Source of the DNA: Thalassovita taeanensis
Lineage (GTDB): Bacteria > Pseudomonadota > Alphaproteobacteria > Rhodobacterales > Rhodobacteraceae
Length of the DNA: 64,000 nt
Assembly (NCBI RefSeq): GCF_900110775.1
Contig: NZ_FOEP01000009.1
Span: 1 to 64,000, forward strand
Reading direction: 5' to 3'
The stretch's first letter is position 1; every line of letters begins with the position of its first letter. Under the pieces are notes generated by a model. It was not told where the DNA came from. It did no database searches and saw nothing but the letters and a program-made list of their open reading frames with translations. A program made the position numbers and the translations under genes. Below are positions 8,206 to 16,611 of the stretch, in pieces.

Positions 8206-9279
8206 ATGATCCGAAAAATGACCCTAGTTGGCGCGATGCTGGCGGCCACAACGGCGGCGGCGCAGGATAGCGTGCCAATTCAGCCGATCGACGTGAACGC
8301 CGCGCGTGCCGAACTGGGCAAGCGCATGTTCTATGACACTCGCCTGTCAGGTGATACGAACTTGGCCTGTGCCAGCTGCCATGACCCGGAAAAGGGGTTC
8401 AGCGATGGCGAAGCCCTGTCGCAGGCCTATACCGGGGCCGGACACTTTCGCAACTCTCCGACTCTGGCCAACGTCGGGTACCGCGCTGCATGGATGCATG
8501 ATGGCCGTTTGGGCACGAACCTGAACGACGTCGCACGCGAGATGATCACCGAAACCTACCTGATGAACATGGATATGCGCATCATGCAGGAGCGGATGAA
8601 GCAGGATCCCAAATATGTCGAGATGTTCGCCGCCGCAGGCATGTCCGAGCCGTCGAATGGCGGTGCGCGCAACGCGCTGATGGATTTCATGAAAACTATC
8701 GTCTCGCGCGGTGCGCCTGTTGATACTGGCGACCTGTCCGAGGCCGCCACCCGTGGTCAGGCGATATTCGAAGGCAAAGGCAATTGCGCCAGTTGCCACG
8801 TCGGCCCGCGCTATACCGACGATCAGCCGCACAACATCGGCGTCGCGGATAACCCTGACATCTGGGCCGATGCAGAGCGCCATTCGGCCTTCGTGACCTA
8901 TGCCAAGTTCATGGGTGTCGAAAACTATATGAACCTGCGCGAAGATCTGGGGGCTTATATCCGCAACCACCGCCCCGAAACCAAGCGCAGCTTTCTGACG
9001 CCAACCCTGCGCGAACTGACGTGGACTGCGCCCTATATGCACAACGGCACCATTGAGACCCTGGCAGGCGTGGTTGATTTTTATAACGCAGGTGGCGGGG
9101 ACGACCCCCTCAAGGATGAAAGTCTCAAGCCGCTTGGCCTGAGCGACGGCGAGAAGGCCGATCTGGTGGCCTATCTCGAGGCGCTATCGGGCGAGAGCTT
9201 TGACACCGACGCCTATGTCTGGCGCGAGGACGACTTCGATTACACGGTGATCGAAGACTGGCGCAACGTAAAGAATTAA
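8206..9279 (+). CDS. idrP1: Di-heme cytochrome c peroxidase-family protein of the iodate-reductase cluster
   Basis: A 357-residue periplasmic protein of the bacterial di-heme cytochrome c peroxidase/MauG family. It has a Sec signal peptide to about residue 19 (TTAAA), a first heme site CASCH at 55-59, a second CASCH at 194-198 and the late motif PYMHNGTIETL that supplies the methionine region. A GGAGGC site precedes the ATG. It is followed 12 nt later by a second, related gene. Two such proteins beside an AioAB-like pair is the published composition of the iodate-reductase locus, where they are thought to detoxify reactive oxygen or hypoiodous intermediates. Numbering as P1 here is positional only. 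Confidence 0.82.
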   Translation: MIRKMTLVGAMLAATTAAAQDSVPIQPIDVNAARAELGKRMFYDTRLSGDTNLACASCHDPEKGFSDGEALSQAYTGAGHFRNSPTLANVGYRAAWMHDGRLGTNLNDVAREMITETYLMNMDMRIMQERMKQDPKYVEMFAAAGMSEPSNGGARNALMDFMKTIVSRGAPVDTGDLSEAATRGQAIFEGKGNCASCHVGPRYTDDQPHNIGVADNPDIWADAERHSAFVTYAKFMGVENYMNLREDLGAYIRNHRPETKRSFLTPTLRELTWTAPYMHNGTIETLAGVVDFYNAGGGDDPLKDESLKPLGLSDGEKADLVAYLEALSGESFDTDAYVWREDDFDYTVIEDWRNVKN

Positions 9280-9290
9280 GGAGCCGGACG

Positions 9291-10418
9291 ATGAAAAAAA
9301 CTCCCGCAATCATTCTGAGTGCTGCGCTGCTGGCAGCCGGGCCTCTTGTGGCCGAAACGGCGCGCCCGGATGGCTTGGCTGCACTTGGTCAGCCGCCTAT
9401 TCCGGCAGATAACCCAATGAGCCCGGAAAAAATCGCATTGGGTGAAAAACTGTTCTTCGACCCGATCCTTTCGGGTAATTACAGCATGCCGTGTTCGTCT
9501 TGCCACCTGCCCGAAGCAGGGTGGGCCGTTCAGGCGCCTATCAGCTTTGGCTATCCAGGCACGACGCATTGGCGCAACAGTCAGACGGTCATCAACTCGG
9601 CGTATTACGGCAAGTTGTTCTGGGCCGGTTCTTCCGGTTCGCTGGAACATCAGGCGCGCTCGGCCGCGCGCGGTGGCGTGGCAGGCAACGGCGAAGATGA
9701 CATGATGGAAGCGCGTCTGGCCTTTGTGCCGGAATATCGCGAGGCCTTTGCAGATGTCTTTGGCGATGACTGGCCGAATATTCGCCACGCCTATAATGCG
9801 ATCGCCGCATATGAGCGTACGCTGGTGCAGACCGACACGCCGTTCGACAACTATATGAACGGCGACGACGCGGCCCTGACCGAGCAACAAAAACGCGGGA
9901 TGGACCTGTTCACCGGCAAAGCGAACTGCGTGAGCTGTCACAGCGGCCCGCTGCTGTCGAACGAGAAGTACTATAACCTTGGCGTTCCGCCCTACAGCGG
10001 TTGGGACGATGATGAGATCGCCCAAATCACCTTCCGGTTCGAGCTTTATGGCAAGGGATCGACCGAAGAGATGTATCGTTCGACCAAGGACGATCCCGGT
10101 CTCTATTTCCGCACTAAGGAAAAGTCCGACAAGGGCAAGTTCCGCGTGCCGAGCTTGCGGTACACCAAATACACCTACCCCTACATGCACAACGGCATGC
10201 TTGAAACGCTGCGCGATGTTGTGGAGTTCTACAACGCCGGTGGGGGCGAGAATGAATTTGCCGCCAACAAGACCGCGATGGTTCAGCCCCTTGGCCTGAA
10301 TGACGGCGAAATTGACGACATCGTGGCCTTCCTCGAAAGCCTGAGCGGCGACGAAATCCTGATCGAAGAACCCGATCTTCCCGAAATGCAGCCGCTGCCT
10401 GCGGCTGCCAATAATTGA
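9291..10418 (+). CDS. idrP2: Second di-heme cytochrome c peroxidase-family protein of the cluster
   Basis: A 375-residue exported di-heme protein with a signal peptide ending near LVAET, heme sites CSSCH at 68-72 and CVSCH at 213-217, and the conserved PYMHNGMLETLRDVVEFYNAGGG region. Length and motif spacing fit the cytochrome c peroxidase/MauG family. It shares layout with the preceding protein but is clearly divergent, so this is not a recent duplication. It lies 11 nt downstream of its partner and 15 nt before the Rieske subunit gene, so the four genes are surely co-transcribed. The name idrP2 is positional. Confidence 0.82.
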   Translation: MKKTPAIILSAALLAAGPLVAETARPDGLAALGQPPIPADNPMSPEKIALGEKLFFDPILSGNYSMPCSSCHLPEAGWAVQAPISFGYPGTTHWRNSQTVINSAYYGKLFWAGSSGSLEHQARSAARGGVAGNGEDDMMEARLAFVPEYREAFADVFGDDWPNIRHAYNAIAAYERTLVQTDTPFDNYMNGDDAALTEQQKRGMDLFTGKANCVSCHSGPLLSNEKYYNLGVPPYSGWDDDEIAQITFRFELYGKGSTEEMYRSTKDDPGLYFRTKEKSDKGKFRVPSLRYTKYTYPYMHNGMLETLRDVVEFYNAGGGENEFAANKTAMVQPLGLNDGEIDDIVAFLESLSGDEILIEEPDLPEMQPLPAAANN

Positions 10419-10433
10419 ACAGGAGCCAGTGAG

Positions 10434-11021
10434 ATGAGCGAACTTGATCCGAAAATCGTCGCCGCCATCAATGGCGAAAACGGCGAGGCCCAAAAAGCGG
10501 GCACTCGTAAATGCCTGATGAGCCGACGGCAGTTTCTGCTGACCAGCGGGTTGACCACCACCGTCGTGATGGTCGGCATTCCCGGTATGTCTGAGGCCGA
10601 AACGCCGGCGGTGGTGTCGACCTATCCGCGCAAATTCATCGCCAAGCTGAGCGATCTGAAAACAGACGAGCCATTCGATTTCGAATACCCGGACGAGGGT
10701 CAATTTGCGGAATCAATTCTGGTCAAGCTTGGCCAGAAAGCTGGCGGTGGGATCGGCCCCGATCAGGACATCGTGGCCTTCAACTATACCTGCACCCACC
10801 AAGGCGGGCCGCTGCAAGGGACGTATCAGGCTGCCGACAAGGCGCTTGGCCCCTGTCCGCTGCACCTGACCACGTTTGATCTGACGCGCCACGGGATCTT
10901 TATCGCGGGGCAAGCCTATCAGTCGCTGCCGCAGGTGCTTCTCGAAGTTGACGGTGATGATGTCTACGCCGTCGGCATGTTTGGCCTGATTTACGGCCGT
11001 TTTGACAATCTTCAGGGCTAA
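10434..11021 (+). CDS. idrB: Rieske [2Fe-2S] small subunit, AioB/IdrB type
   Basis: A 195-residue Rieske subunit that carries electrons to or from the molybdenum subunit. A twin-arginine motif SRRQFLL at residues 30-36 is followed by a hydrophobic stretch, so it is exported folded by Tat. The cluster ligands are C120-x-H122 (YTCTHQGGPL) and C141-x2-H144 (GPCPLH), with the spacing of AioB-type Rieske proteins. The catalytic subunit gene starts 12 nt later and has no signal of its own, so the pair is probably exported together through this signal, as for arsenite oxidase. A GGAGCC ribosome-binding site precedes the ATG. Confidence 0.87.
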   Translation: MSELDPKIVAAINGENGEAQKAGTRKCLMSRRQFLLTSGLTTTVVMVGIPGMSEAETPAVVSTYPRKFIAKLSDLKTDEPFDFEYPDEGQFAESILVKLGQKAGGGIGPDQDIVAFNYTCTHQGGPLQGTYQAADKALGPCPLHLTTFDLTRHGIFIAGQAYQSLPQVLLEVDGDDVYAVGMFGLIYGRFDNLQG

Positions 11022-11033
11022 GGAGGAACACCC

Positions 11034-13709
11034 ATGTCCACACCATATTATGTCCCCGAAGAGTCTGTCCCTCTGCCGCCGGTTGATGCTGATGTGATCT
11101 CGACTGCCTGCGACTATTGCATTGTCGCTTGTGGTTACAAGGTCTATCGCTGGCCGGTGCGCGGGGGACACAACGGCGGCCCGATGGCCGATCAGAACGC
11201 CTTTGGCGAGGATTTCCCGGTCAACCCGCTGGGCCCGTGGATCGCGCCCAATCAGCACAATATCGTGCTGCACAATGGCGAGCCGCATCACGTGGTTATC
11301 ATCCCTGACAAAGACGCCGAGTTTGTGAACCCGATGGGCAACTCGTCGATCCGTGGTGGTGCGATTGCGCAGAAGGTTTACAATCCGCAGACCCCAACAC
11401 GCGACCGTCTCAAATCCCCAATGGTGCGCATGTTTGGCGTGCTGATGCCGGTGACCTGGGATTTCGCGCTGGATATTGCGGCCGAGGTTGGCAACTACGT
11501 ACTGAGAAAACACGGCACCAATGCTTACGGCGTCAAGACATTCTCGTATGGCTATATGGAAAACACTTATGCCATCACCAAGTATGCTCTGGGCAATGTG
11601 AACACCGCGAATTTCACCTTCCACGACACGCCGTCGGATGTGACTTCGACCCCCGGATTCCGCGATGCGGGTTTCGATAACTTCGGCCCCAGTTATGATG
11701 ACTGGGCCGAGGCTGACACCCTGATGATGTGCGGCACCGACCCCTATGAGACCAAGACGATCCTGTTCACGGATCACATCATGCCGGCAATCCAGAACGG
11801 TCAAAAGGCGATATTCATGGTGCCGCGCCGCTCTACCGGAACGGCATTCGCTGAAAAGAACGGTGGCATGGTGCTTGATATCCAGCCCGGAACCGACTTG
11901 CCGGTGGTGTTGGCCATCGCCCGCGTGATTGTTGAAAACGGCTGGCAGGATGACGAGTGGATCGAGAAGTGGGTCAACAACAAATGGGAAAGCTCGTCAG
12001 GCTTTGGTCAGGGTACCCGGAACACGCCGTGGCAATGGCGCACGACCTGGGGCAAATTCCAGACCAAGGGCTTTGAAGACTGGAAAGAATGGCTGTTGGC
12101 GCAGGACTATTCGGTGCCTGAAAAAGCTGCCGAGATCGCCCAGATTGATGTTCAGAAAATCTATACTGCTGCTGAATGGATGGCCAAGCCCAAGGCCGAC
12201 GGCACACGCCCCAAGACTTCGATCATGATCGAAAAGGGCTTCTATTGGTCCAACAACACGGGCAACACTCAGGCGATTTCCGCTTTGGGGATTGCAGTTG
12301 GGGCTGGCGGACGTCCGGGTCAGGTTATCGGCCGGGCCGGTGGTCACCAGCGTGGCGGCCTGCGTGGTGGTGGATATCCGCGCAACAAGTCACCAGAGAA
12401 GCTGCCGGGTCGTCGCCGTCGCGCGATGGATACCGACCGGTATTTTATGGCGGGCCACACCCGTCTGGCACATGTCATCGGCACCACGTGGGTGCAGGCG
12501 ATGTGCGGCAGCCAATCCTTGCAGGCCAAGTTCGAGGAACAGACCGTGCGCAACCCGCATCAGGTCATGTCGTTCGACAAGCAAGAGATCATCGACACCC
12601 TGAAGGCCCGCGCCGACAGTGGCGGCACGGTGGTCTGGGATCAGGATATCTATCTGGTTGATCCGATCGGTGCGCGCTATGCCGATATCGTCTTCCCAGC
12701 CTCGGGCTGGGGCGAGGATACGTTCACCCGCGCCAATGGCGAACGCCGTCTGCGGCTTTACCCGAAATTCTATGATGCGCCAGGCGAGGCGAAACCGGAT
12801 TGGTGGATCATCGCGCAGCTGTCGAAGAAGATGGGTTTCGAAGGGTTTGACTGGAAGAACTCGAACGATGTCATTGAAGAGGGCGCGCGCCATTCGCGAG
12901 GCTCGCGTAAGGATTTCAACATGGTTCTGGTCGCGGCCCGTCGCGAAGGCAAAACCCTGCACGAGAAGCTGGGAGAGTTTGGCACCAACGGCATTCAGGG
13001 CCCGGTCCTGATGCTTGAGGATGGCTCGCTGGAAGGCACCAAGCGCTTGCACGACACAACGCGCAAACTGCCCGAAACCGGTCCTTCTGCTGGCAACATG
13101 TTCAACAAGAAGCTGACCCATTTCAACACCCAGACTGGCAAGTGCAACATTCAGAAGGCGCCGTGGGATCTGTTCAGTTCCTATTGGGAATGGCTGAAGC
13201 CGCGCGAGGGTGAGATCTGGATTTCGTCCGGGCGGATCAACGAGCGCTGGCAATCCGGGTATGACGACCGTCGTCGCCCCTATATCGTGCAGCGCTGGCC
13301 GGAAAACTGGATCGAGATCCACCCTTCGGTGGCCGAGGCTCGAGGCATCGAAAGCGGTGACTATGTGCAGGTCTATTCGGATCGTATCCCGGTGCAGACC
13401 GACACGATTGTTGGAGTCGAGGGCAGTGATTTTGACTTCGATTCGCTGTTGAAAAACGGTCATATCGAGCTGACCAAAGCGTCGATCACTGCCGTTGCCA
13501 TCGTGACCCCTGCGGTCAAGGAGAACCTTGGTTACATGGACTTCCTGCATACCTCGCAGCCGGCGAATGCCTTGTCAGGGCGCGTGGTCGACTGGATTAG
13601 CGGCAACTACAACTACAAGATGGGTGTCGGCATGGTGCGCAAGATGGGTGAGAGCCCATACAAGTCGCAGTTTCGCTCGATGTCCTTTGCGCGTCGCGAT
13701 ATCGCCTGA
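11034..13709 (+). CDS. idrA: Molybdopterin catalytic subunit, AioA-like; probable iodate reductase IdrA
   Basis: An 891-residue DMSO-reductase-family enzyme closest in pattern to arsenite oxidase AioA. The [3Fe-4S] cysteines are C26, C29 and C33 (CDYCIVACGY); the fourth position is serine (S104/S105 in GNSSIRGG), as in AioA. By-eye alignment to AioA keeps the active-site His (His197 in FHDTP), Arg434 and His438 (GRAGGHQ), but the AioA Glu203 position is serine. No cysteine or selenocysteine Mo ligand is evident. With a Rieske partner, two di-heme peroxidases and no arsenic genes nearby, dissimilatory iodate reductase is the best call. An AioA-like enzyme with another substrate is the alternative. 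It acts in the periplasm. Confidence 0.8.
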   Translation: MSTPYYVPEESVPLPPVDADVISTACDYCIVACGYKVYRWPVRGGHNGGPMADQNAFGEDFPVNPLGPWIAPNQHNIVLHNGEPHHVVIIPDKDAEFVNPMGNSSIRGGAIAQKVYNPQTPTRDRLKSPMVRMFGVLMPVTWDFALDIAAEVGNYVLRKHGTNAYGVKTFSYGYMENTYAITKYALGNVNTANFTFHDTPSDVTSTPGFRDAGFDNFGPSYDDWAEADTLMMCGTDPYETKTILFTDHIMPAIQNGQKAIFMVPRRSTGTAFAEKNGGMVLDIQPGTDLPVVLAIARVIVENGWQDDEWIEKWVNNKWESSSGFGQGTRNTPWQWRTTWGKFQTKGFEDWKEWLLAQDYSVPEKAAEIAQIDVQKIYTAAEWMAKPKADGTRPKTSIMIEKGFYWSNNTGNTQAISALGIAVGAGGRPGQVIGRAGGHQRGGLRGGGYPRNKSPEKLPGRRRRAMDTDRYFMAGHTRLAHVIGTTWVQAMCGSQSLQAKFEEQTVRNPHQVMSFDKQEIIDTLKARADSGGTVVWDQDIYLVDPIGARYADIVFPASGWGEDTFTRANGERRLRLYPKFYDAPGEAKPDWWIIAQLSKKMGFEGFDWKNSNDVIEEGARHSRGSRKDFNMVLVAARREGKTLHEKLGEFGTNGIQGPVLMLEDGSLEGTKRLHDTTRKLPETGPSAGNMFNKKLTHFNTQTGKCNIQKAPWDLFSSYWEWLKPREGEIWISSGRINERWQSGYDDRRRPYIVQRWPENWIEIHPSVAEARGIESGDYVQVYSDRIPVQTDTIVGVEGSDFDFDSLLKNGHIELTKASITAVAIVTPAVKENLGYMDFLHTSQPANALSGRVVDWISGNYNYKMGVGMVRKMGESPYKSQFRSMSFARRDIA

Positions 13710-13786
13710 TCTGCGCTTCCGCATCTGGCCCCTTTGGGCCGGATGCCACTTCTTTTACAACCGATTGCGCAAGGAGGTTCGGCACC

Positions 13787-15955
13787 ATGCTGACCCGGCT
13801 TTCCACTAACTCTGCTGAGCGGCCTGACCCGGTGCCTGCCTTTCTGGCGCATCTGGCCTCGGACAATGATGTTTTGCGTACGGGGGCCGTGCGCGCCTTG
13901 GCGGCCCGCGCCCCGAATGATGAACGCGCCCGCGTGGCCCTTTTGGATTCATTGCTGGATCAGGACGCGGATGTGCGTAGTGACGCAATGGAGGCGCTGG
14001 CCCGGTTTGCCCGCATCGAAGACGCAGAGACCATTCGGGCATCCCTGATCGGCGATCCGGTGCGCGAGATAAAACTGGCGGCGATCCCGCTTCTTGCCGC
14101 TTTGGGTGATCACGGCTCTGTGCCGCTGCTTCGCGCCCTGACCGAATCGCGGGACGAAGAAAACGTCGCGTGGGAAGACGACATCGGCGTCTGGGATGAC
14201 TGGCTTGATGTGCAAAAAGCCGCAATCGCGGCACTTGGCGCTCTCAAGGCCGAGGACGCCATTCAAGATATTCTGAGTGCGCGCGACGACGAATTTGGCC
14301 AGAACCTTGATATCCCGGCGTTCCGCGCGTTGGCTGACATGGGTGGCGAAGGCGTTGTCTGGCTTTTGTCAGTTGCCAAGACCGAAGGTGGGCTGGCGCG
14401 AAAACGCGCGCTCGAAATTTTGGGTCAGGCCGATGCCAACGCATTGCGGGATCATCTTGATTTTCTGCTGGGTGATGACATGCCGGACGTGCGCCTGTTG
14501 GTCCTGCCTTTGCTTGACGCCAGCGATGATAGAGCGACGTATTTGGCGCTGAATGATCCGGATGCCAGCGTGCGCCGCGCCGCACTTGTGCAGTTCGGCG
14601 AGGAACGGCCCGAGCTTGCATCAGCCAGCCTTGCGGATCGTGATGAAGCGGTTCAGGCCGAGGCGCTTGCATTGCTCAAGCTGCCGCTGGCCGAAGATGT
14701 TCGGGCCGCGTTGGTCGCAAATATGTCCGCGTGGTTGTCCGTTGCGGATGCAGCATTGGCAACCGCAACGGCCAAGCTCTGGTTGCGGTTGGGGGCAGGT
14801 CAATCGACCGAGCCTCTGATTGAACTGGTTCGCAACACAGACCGCCCGCTCGAGGCGCGGATTGCAGCAGTGGATGCGCTGGCGGGTCTTGGCGATACGG
14901 TCGCAACCGAACGCATGATCTCATTCCTCGGGAATGAGGCGCAGCAGGTGCGCGCAGTCGCCCTGACGCACCTTGCGACGTTTGCCCGGAACGGCGACGC
15001 GACTGCGGAGCACGCGCTCGCGCTTGCAATTGATGGTGTACTTCTTGCCCCGGAAAAAGCTGTGATCACTCGCAAAGACGATCCAATCGGCACTGATGTC
15101 TCGGCTGCCAAGGATGATGATGCGGGCTCGCCACGCTTACGGATAACGCCCGAAGGAGATGTTGTTGATGCTGCGGATCTGCCTGCCAGATCTGATTTTC
15201 CGTCAACGCTTGAAGTCATCCAATTCAATAGGATCCAGCAATCGCCCAAAGACGATGCTGCAGACGCGGCAGAAGAGACACCTGAAGAAACCGCCCCGAA
15301 ACGTCGTAAACGGCGCGCGGTTGAGGGGCCAGACATGGTGGCGGATGATCTTGCGCGCACTGCCCTTAGGATCGCGGCGGATGTTGCCGGTGCCCGCATC
15401 GACGCGGCGGTTCTAAGCGCCACAGAATCCGCAGATGATGCGCAGCGGCTGGAAGGCTACCGCGCACTTGCGAGCCGCGTCGCCAATATCGGGCTATACG
15501 ATGCGGCGCTTGGTCGGGCCTATACCGGGATGATGGACCGGCAGGCCGCTGTCCGCTCGCTGGCGGCAAAAATTGCGACCTATGATACGGGATCGACTGA
15601 AGCGCTCGAGGCTCTGTTGAGCGACGAAGACCCGTTGGTGCGTGCTGTGGTCGTACGGTCTGTGCCCGATGAGAAAAGGCTCGCAGGGTTTCTTGCTGAT
15701 CCAGCGCTGGTTGTGCGCAAAGCAGCATTGGCGCGACTGCTCAAGACCCCCGGTCCGACCGTGGCATCGCAAATCGTTGATCAGCTTCTGCATGCGGAAC
15801 GGATCGATACGCTGAGTCTGGCGATCAACTTCTCACCGGACGTTCTTGATATGGCGCTGCACCGTATTTCGGACCCGACATTGGAGATTCGGAAAACACA
15901 CGTGCTTTTGCAAAGCTTGGTGCAACCCGAAACGGCCGGTTCGGAGATGATATGA
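13787..15955 (+). CDS. HEAT-repeat protein of the iodate-reductase-like operon, role unknown
   Basis: A 722-residue soluble protein built of alpha-helical HEAT-like repeats. Clear units are DNDVLRTGAVRALAAR, DADVRSDAMEALARF, DPVREIKLAAIPLLAAL and, near the end, EDPLVRAVVVRSVPD and DPALVVRKAALARLL. Between roughly residues 420 and 525 a low-complexity acidic linker ends in a basic patch (PKRRKRR), separating an N-terminal and a C-terminal repeat block. There is no signal peptide, so it is cytoplasmic. It follows idrA by 77 bp with a strong AAGGAGG site and overlaps the next gene by ATGA. HEAT proteins are protein scaffolds; a dedicated assembly or cofactor-insertion factor for the molybdoenzyme is an inference. 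Confidence 0.75.
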   Translation: MLTRLSTNSAERPDPVPAFLAHLASDNDVLRTGAVRALAARAPNDERARVALLDSLLDQDADVRSDAMEALARFARIEDAETIRASLIGDPVREIKLAAIPLLAALGDHGSVPLLRALTESRDEENVAWEDDIGVWDDWLDVQKAAIAALGALKAEDAIQDILSARDDEFGQNLDIPAFRALADMGGEGVVWLLSVAKTEGGLARKRALEILGQADANALRDHLDFLLGDDMPDVRLLVLPLLDASDDRATYLALNDPDASVRRAALVQFGEERPELASASLADRDEAVQAEALALLKLPLAEDVRAALVANMSAWLSVADAALATATAKLWLRLGAGQSTEPLIELVRNTDRPLEARIAAVDALAGLGDTVATERMISFLGNEAQQVRAVALTHLATFARNGDATAEHALALAIDGVLLAPEKAVITRKDDPIGTDVSAAKDDDAGSPRLRITPEGDVVDAADLPARSDFPSTLEVIQFNRIQQSPKDDAADAAEETPEETAPKRRKRRAVEGPDMVADDLARTALRIAADVAGARIDAAVLSATESADDAQRLEGYRALASRVANIGLYDAALGRAYTGMMDRQAAVRSLAAKIATYDTGSTEALEALLSDEDPLVRAVVVRSVPDEKRLAGFLADPALVVRKAALARLLKTPGPTVASQIVDQLLHAERIDTLSLAINFSPDVLDMALHRISDPTLEIRKTHVLLQSLVQPETAGSEMI

Positions 15956-16548
15956 AAACCTCACTGTACCAGAGTCAGATTGTGACAGGCCCATATGCCG
16001 CCACAGTCTCGGATACCGCCACTTACGGTCAGTTTCGTGACTTGACCGCGAAATGGGTCACATTTCTGTCGGAGAAACGGGAGCTTATGCTCGTCGGGTT
16101 TCCGATGCCAAAGACGCACGATATTGATCAGGGGCTATGGTCGTTGGCGCGTGCCCTGCGCGATGCGGGCGTGCGGATCGAAGGCCATATTCAATTGCGG
16201 GGCGCAACGCAGGGCGACTGCAATTGCCGGGAAATGAACCTTGTCGACCTCAGCGATGACAGCCGAAGCCGGATTTCCGAAAACCGCGGTCCGCGGGCGC
16301 GGGGGTGCCACCTTGATTGGGCGGCCCTGACCGCAGCGGCGGCGGCGCTTCAGGCCCGGATCGCGCAGGGAACGGATATTGTTGTCGTCAACAGGTTCGG
16401 CCGCGCCGAGGCCGAAGGCGCCGGTATGCGCGGCGTCATTTCCGACGCCTTGTCCAGTGGCGCGAGGGTCGTGGTGGGATACCGACCAGACTATGCCGAG
16501 GCTTGGGCGGCCTTTCATGGCGGTATGGCGCAGGACCTGCCGATGTAA
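15952..16548 (+). CDS. DUF2478-like protein, possibly linked to molybdoenzyme maturation
   Basis: A 198-residue cytoplasmic protein overlapping the HEAT-repeat gene by ATGA, hence translationally coupled. Motifs CNCREMNLVDL, ISENRGPRARGCHLD and DIVVVNRFGRAEAEGAGM resemble the DUF2478 family, which I recall as a nucleotide-binding-like group often found near molybdenum genes; this assignment is from memory of the family and not from a search. The Cys-x-Cys and the ArgGlyCys motifs could bind a metal. It is the last gene of the operon; the next gene is convergent 63 bp away. Its link to iodate reduction is by position only. Confidence 0.6.
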   Translation: MKTSLYQSQIVTGPYAATVSDTATYGQFRDLTAKWVTFLSEKRELMLVGFPMPKTHDIDQGLWSLARALRDAGVRIEGHIQLRGATQGDCNCREMNLVDLSDDSRSRISENRGPRARGCHLDWAALTAAAAALQARIAQGTDIVVVNRFGRAEAEGAGMRGVISDALSSGARVVVGYRPDYAEAWAAFHGGMAQDLPM

Positions 16549-16611
16549 GACCAACTGGTGGCACGTAGTCATCATGAGGTGAATGGCGTGCAATTCTTGT
16601 GTAGCCGCGCT

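Noticed and set aside
9276-10703. 475-codon minus-strand frame opposite the second peroxidase gene
   Set aside because: It lies antisense to two genes with clear heme and Rieske motifs and its text has no domain signature.
12390-13550. 386-codon minus-strand frame opposite idrA
   Set aside because: It is antisense to a well-supported molybdenum enzyme and shows no family motif.
11034-13709. Arsenite oxidase AioA as the function of the molybdenum enzyme
   Set aside because: Its partners (two di-heme peroxidases) and the Glu-to-Ser change do not fit; no other arsenic genes were seen. Kept as the main alternative.
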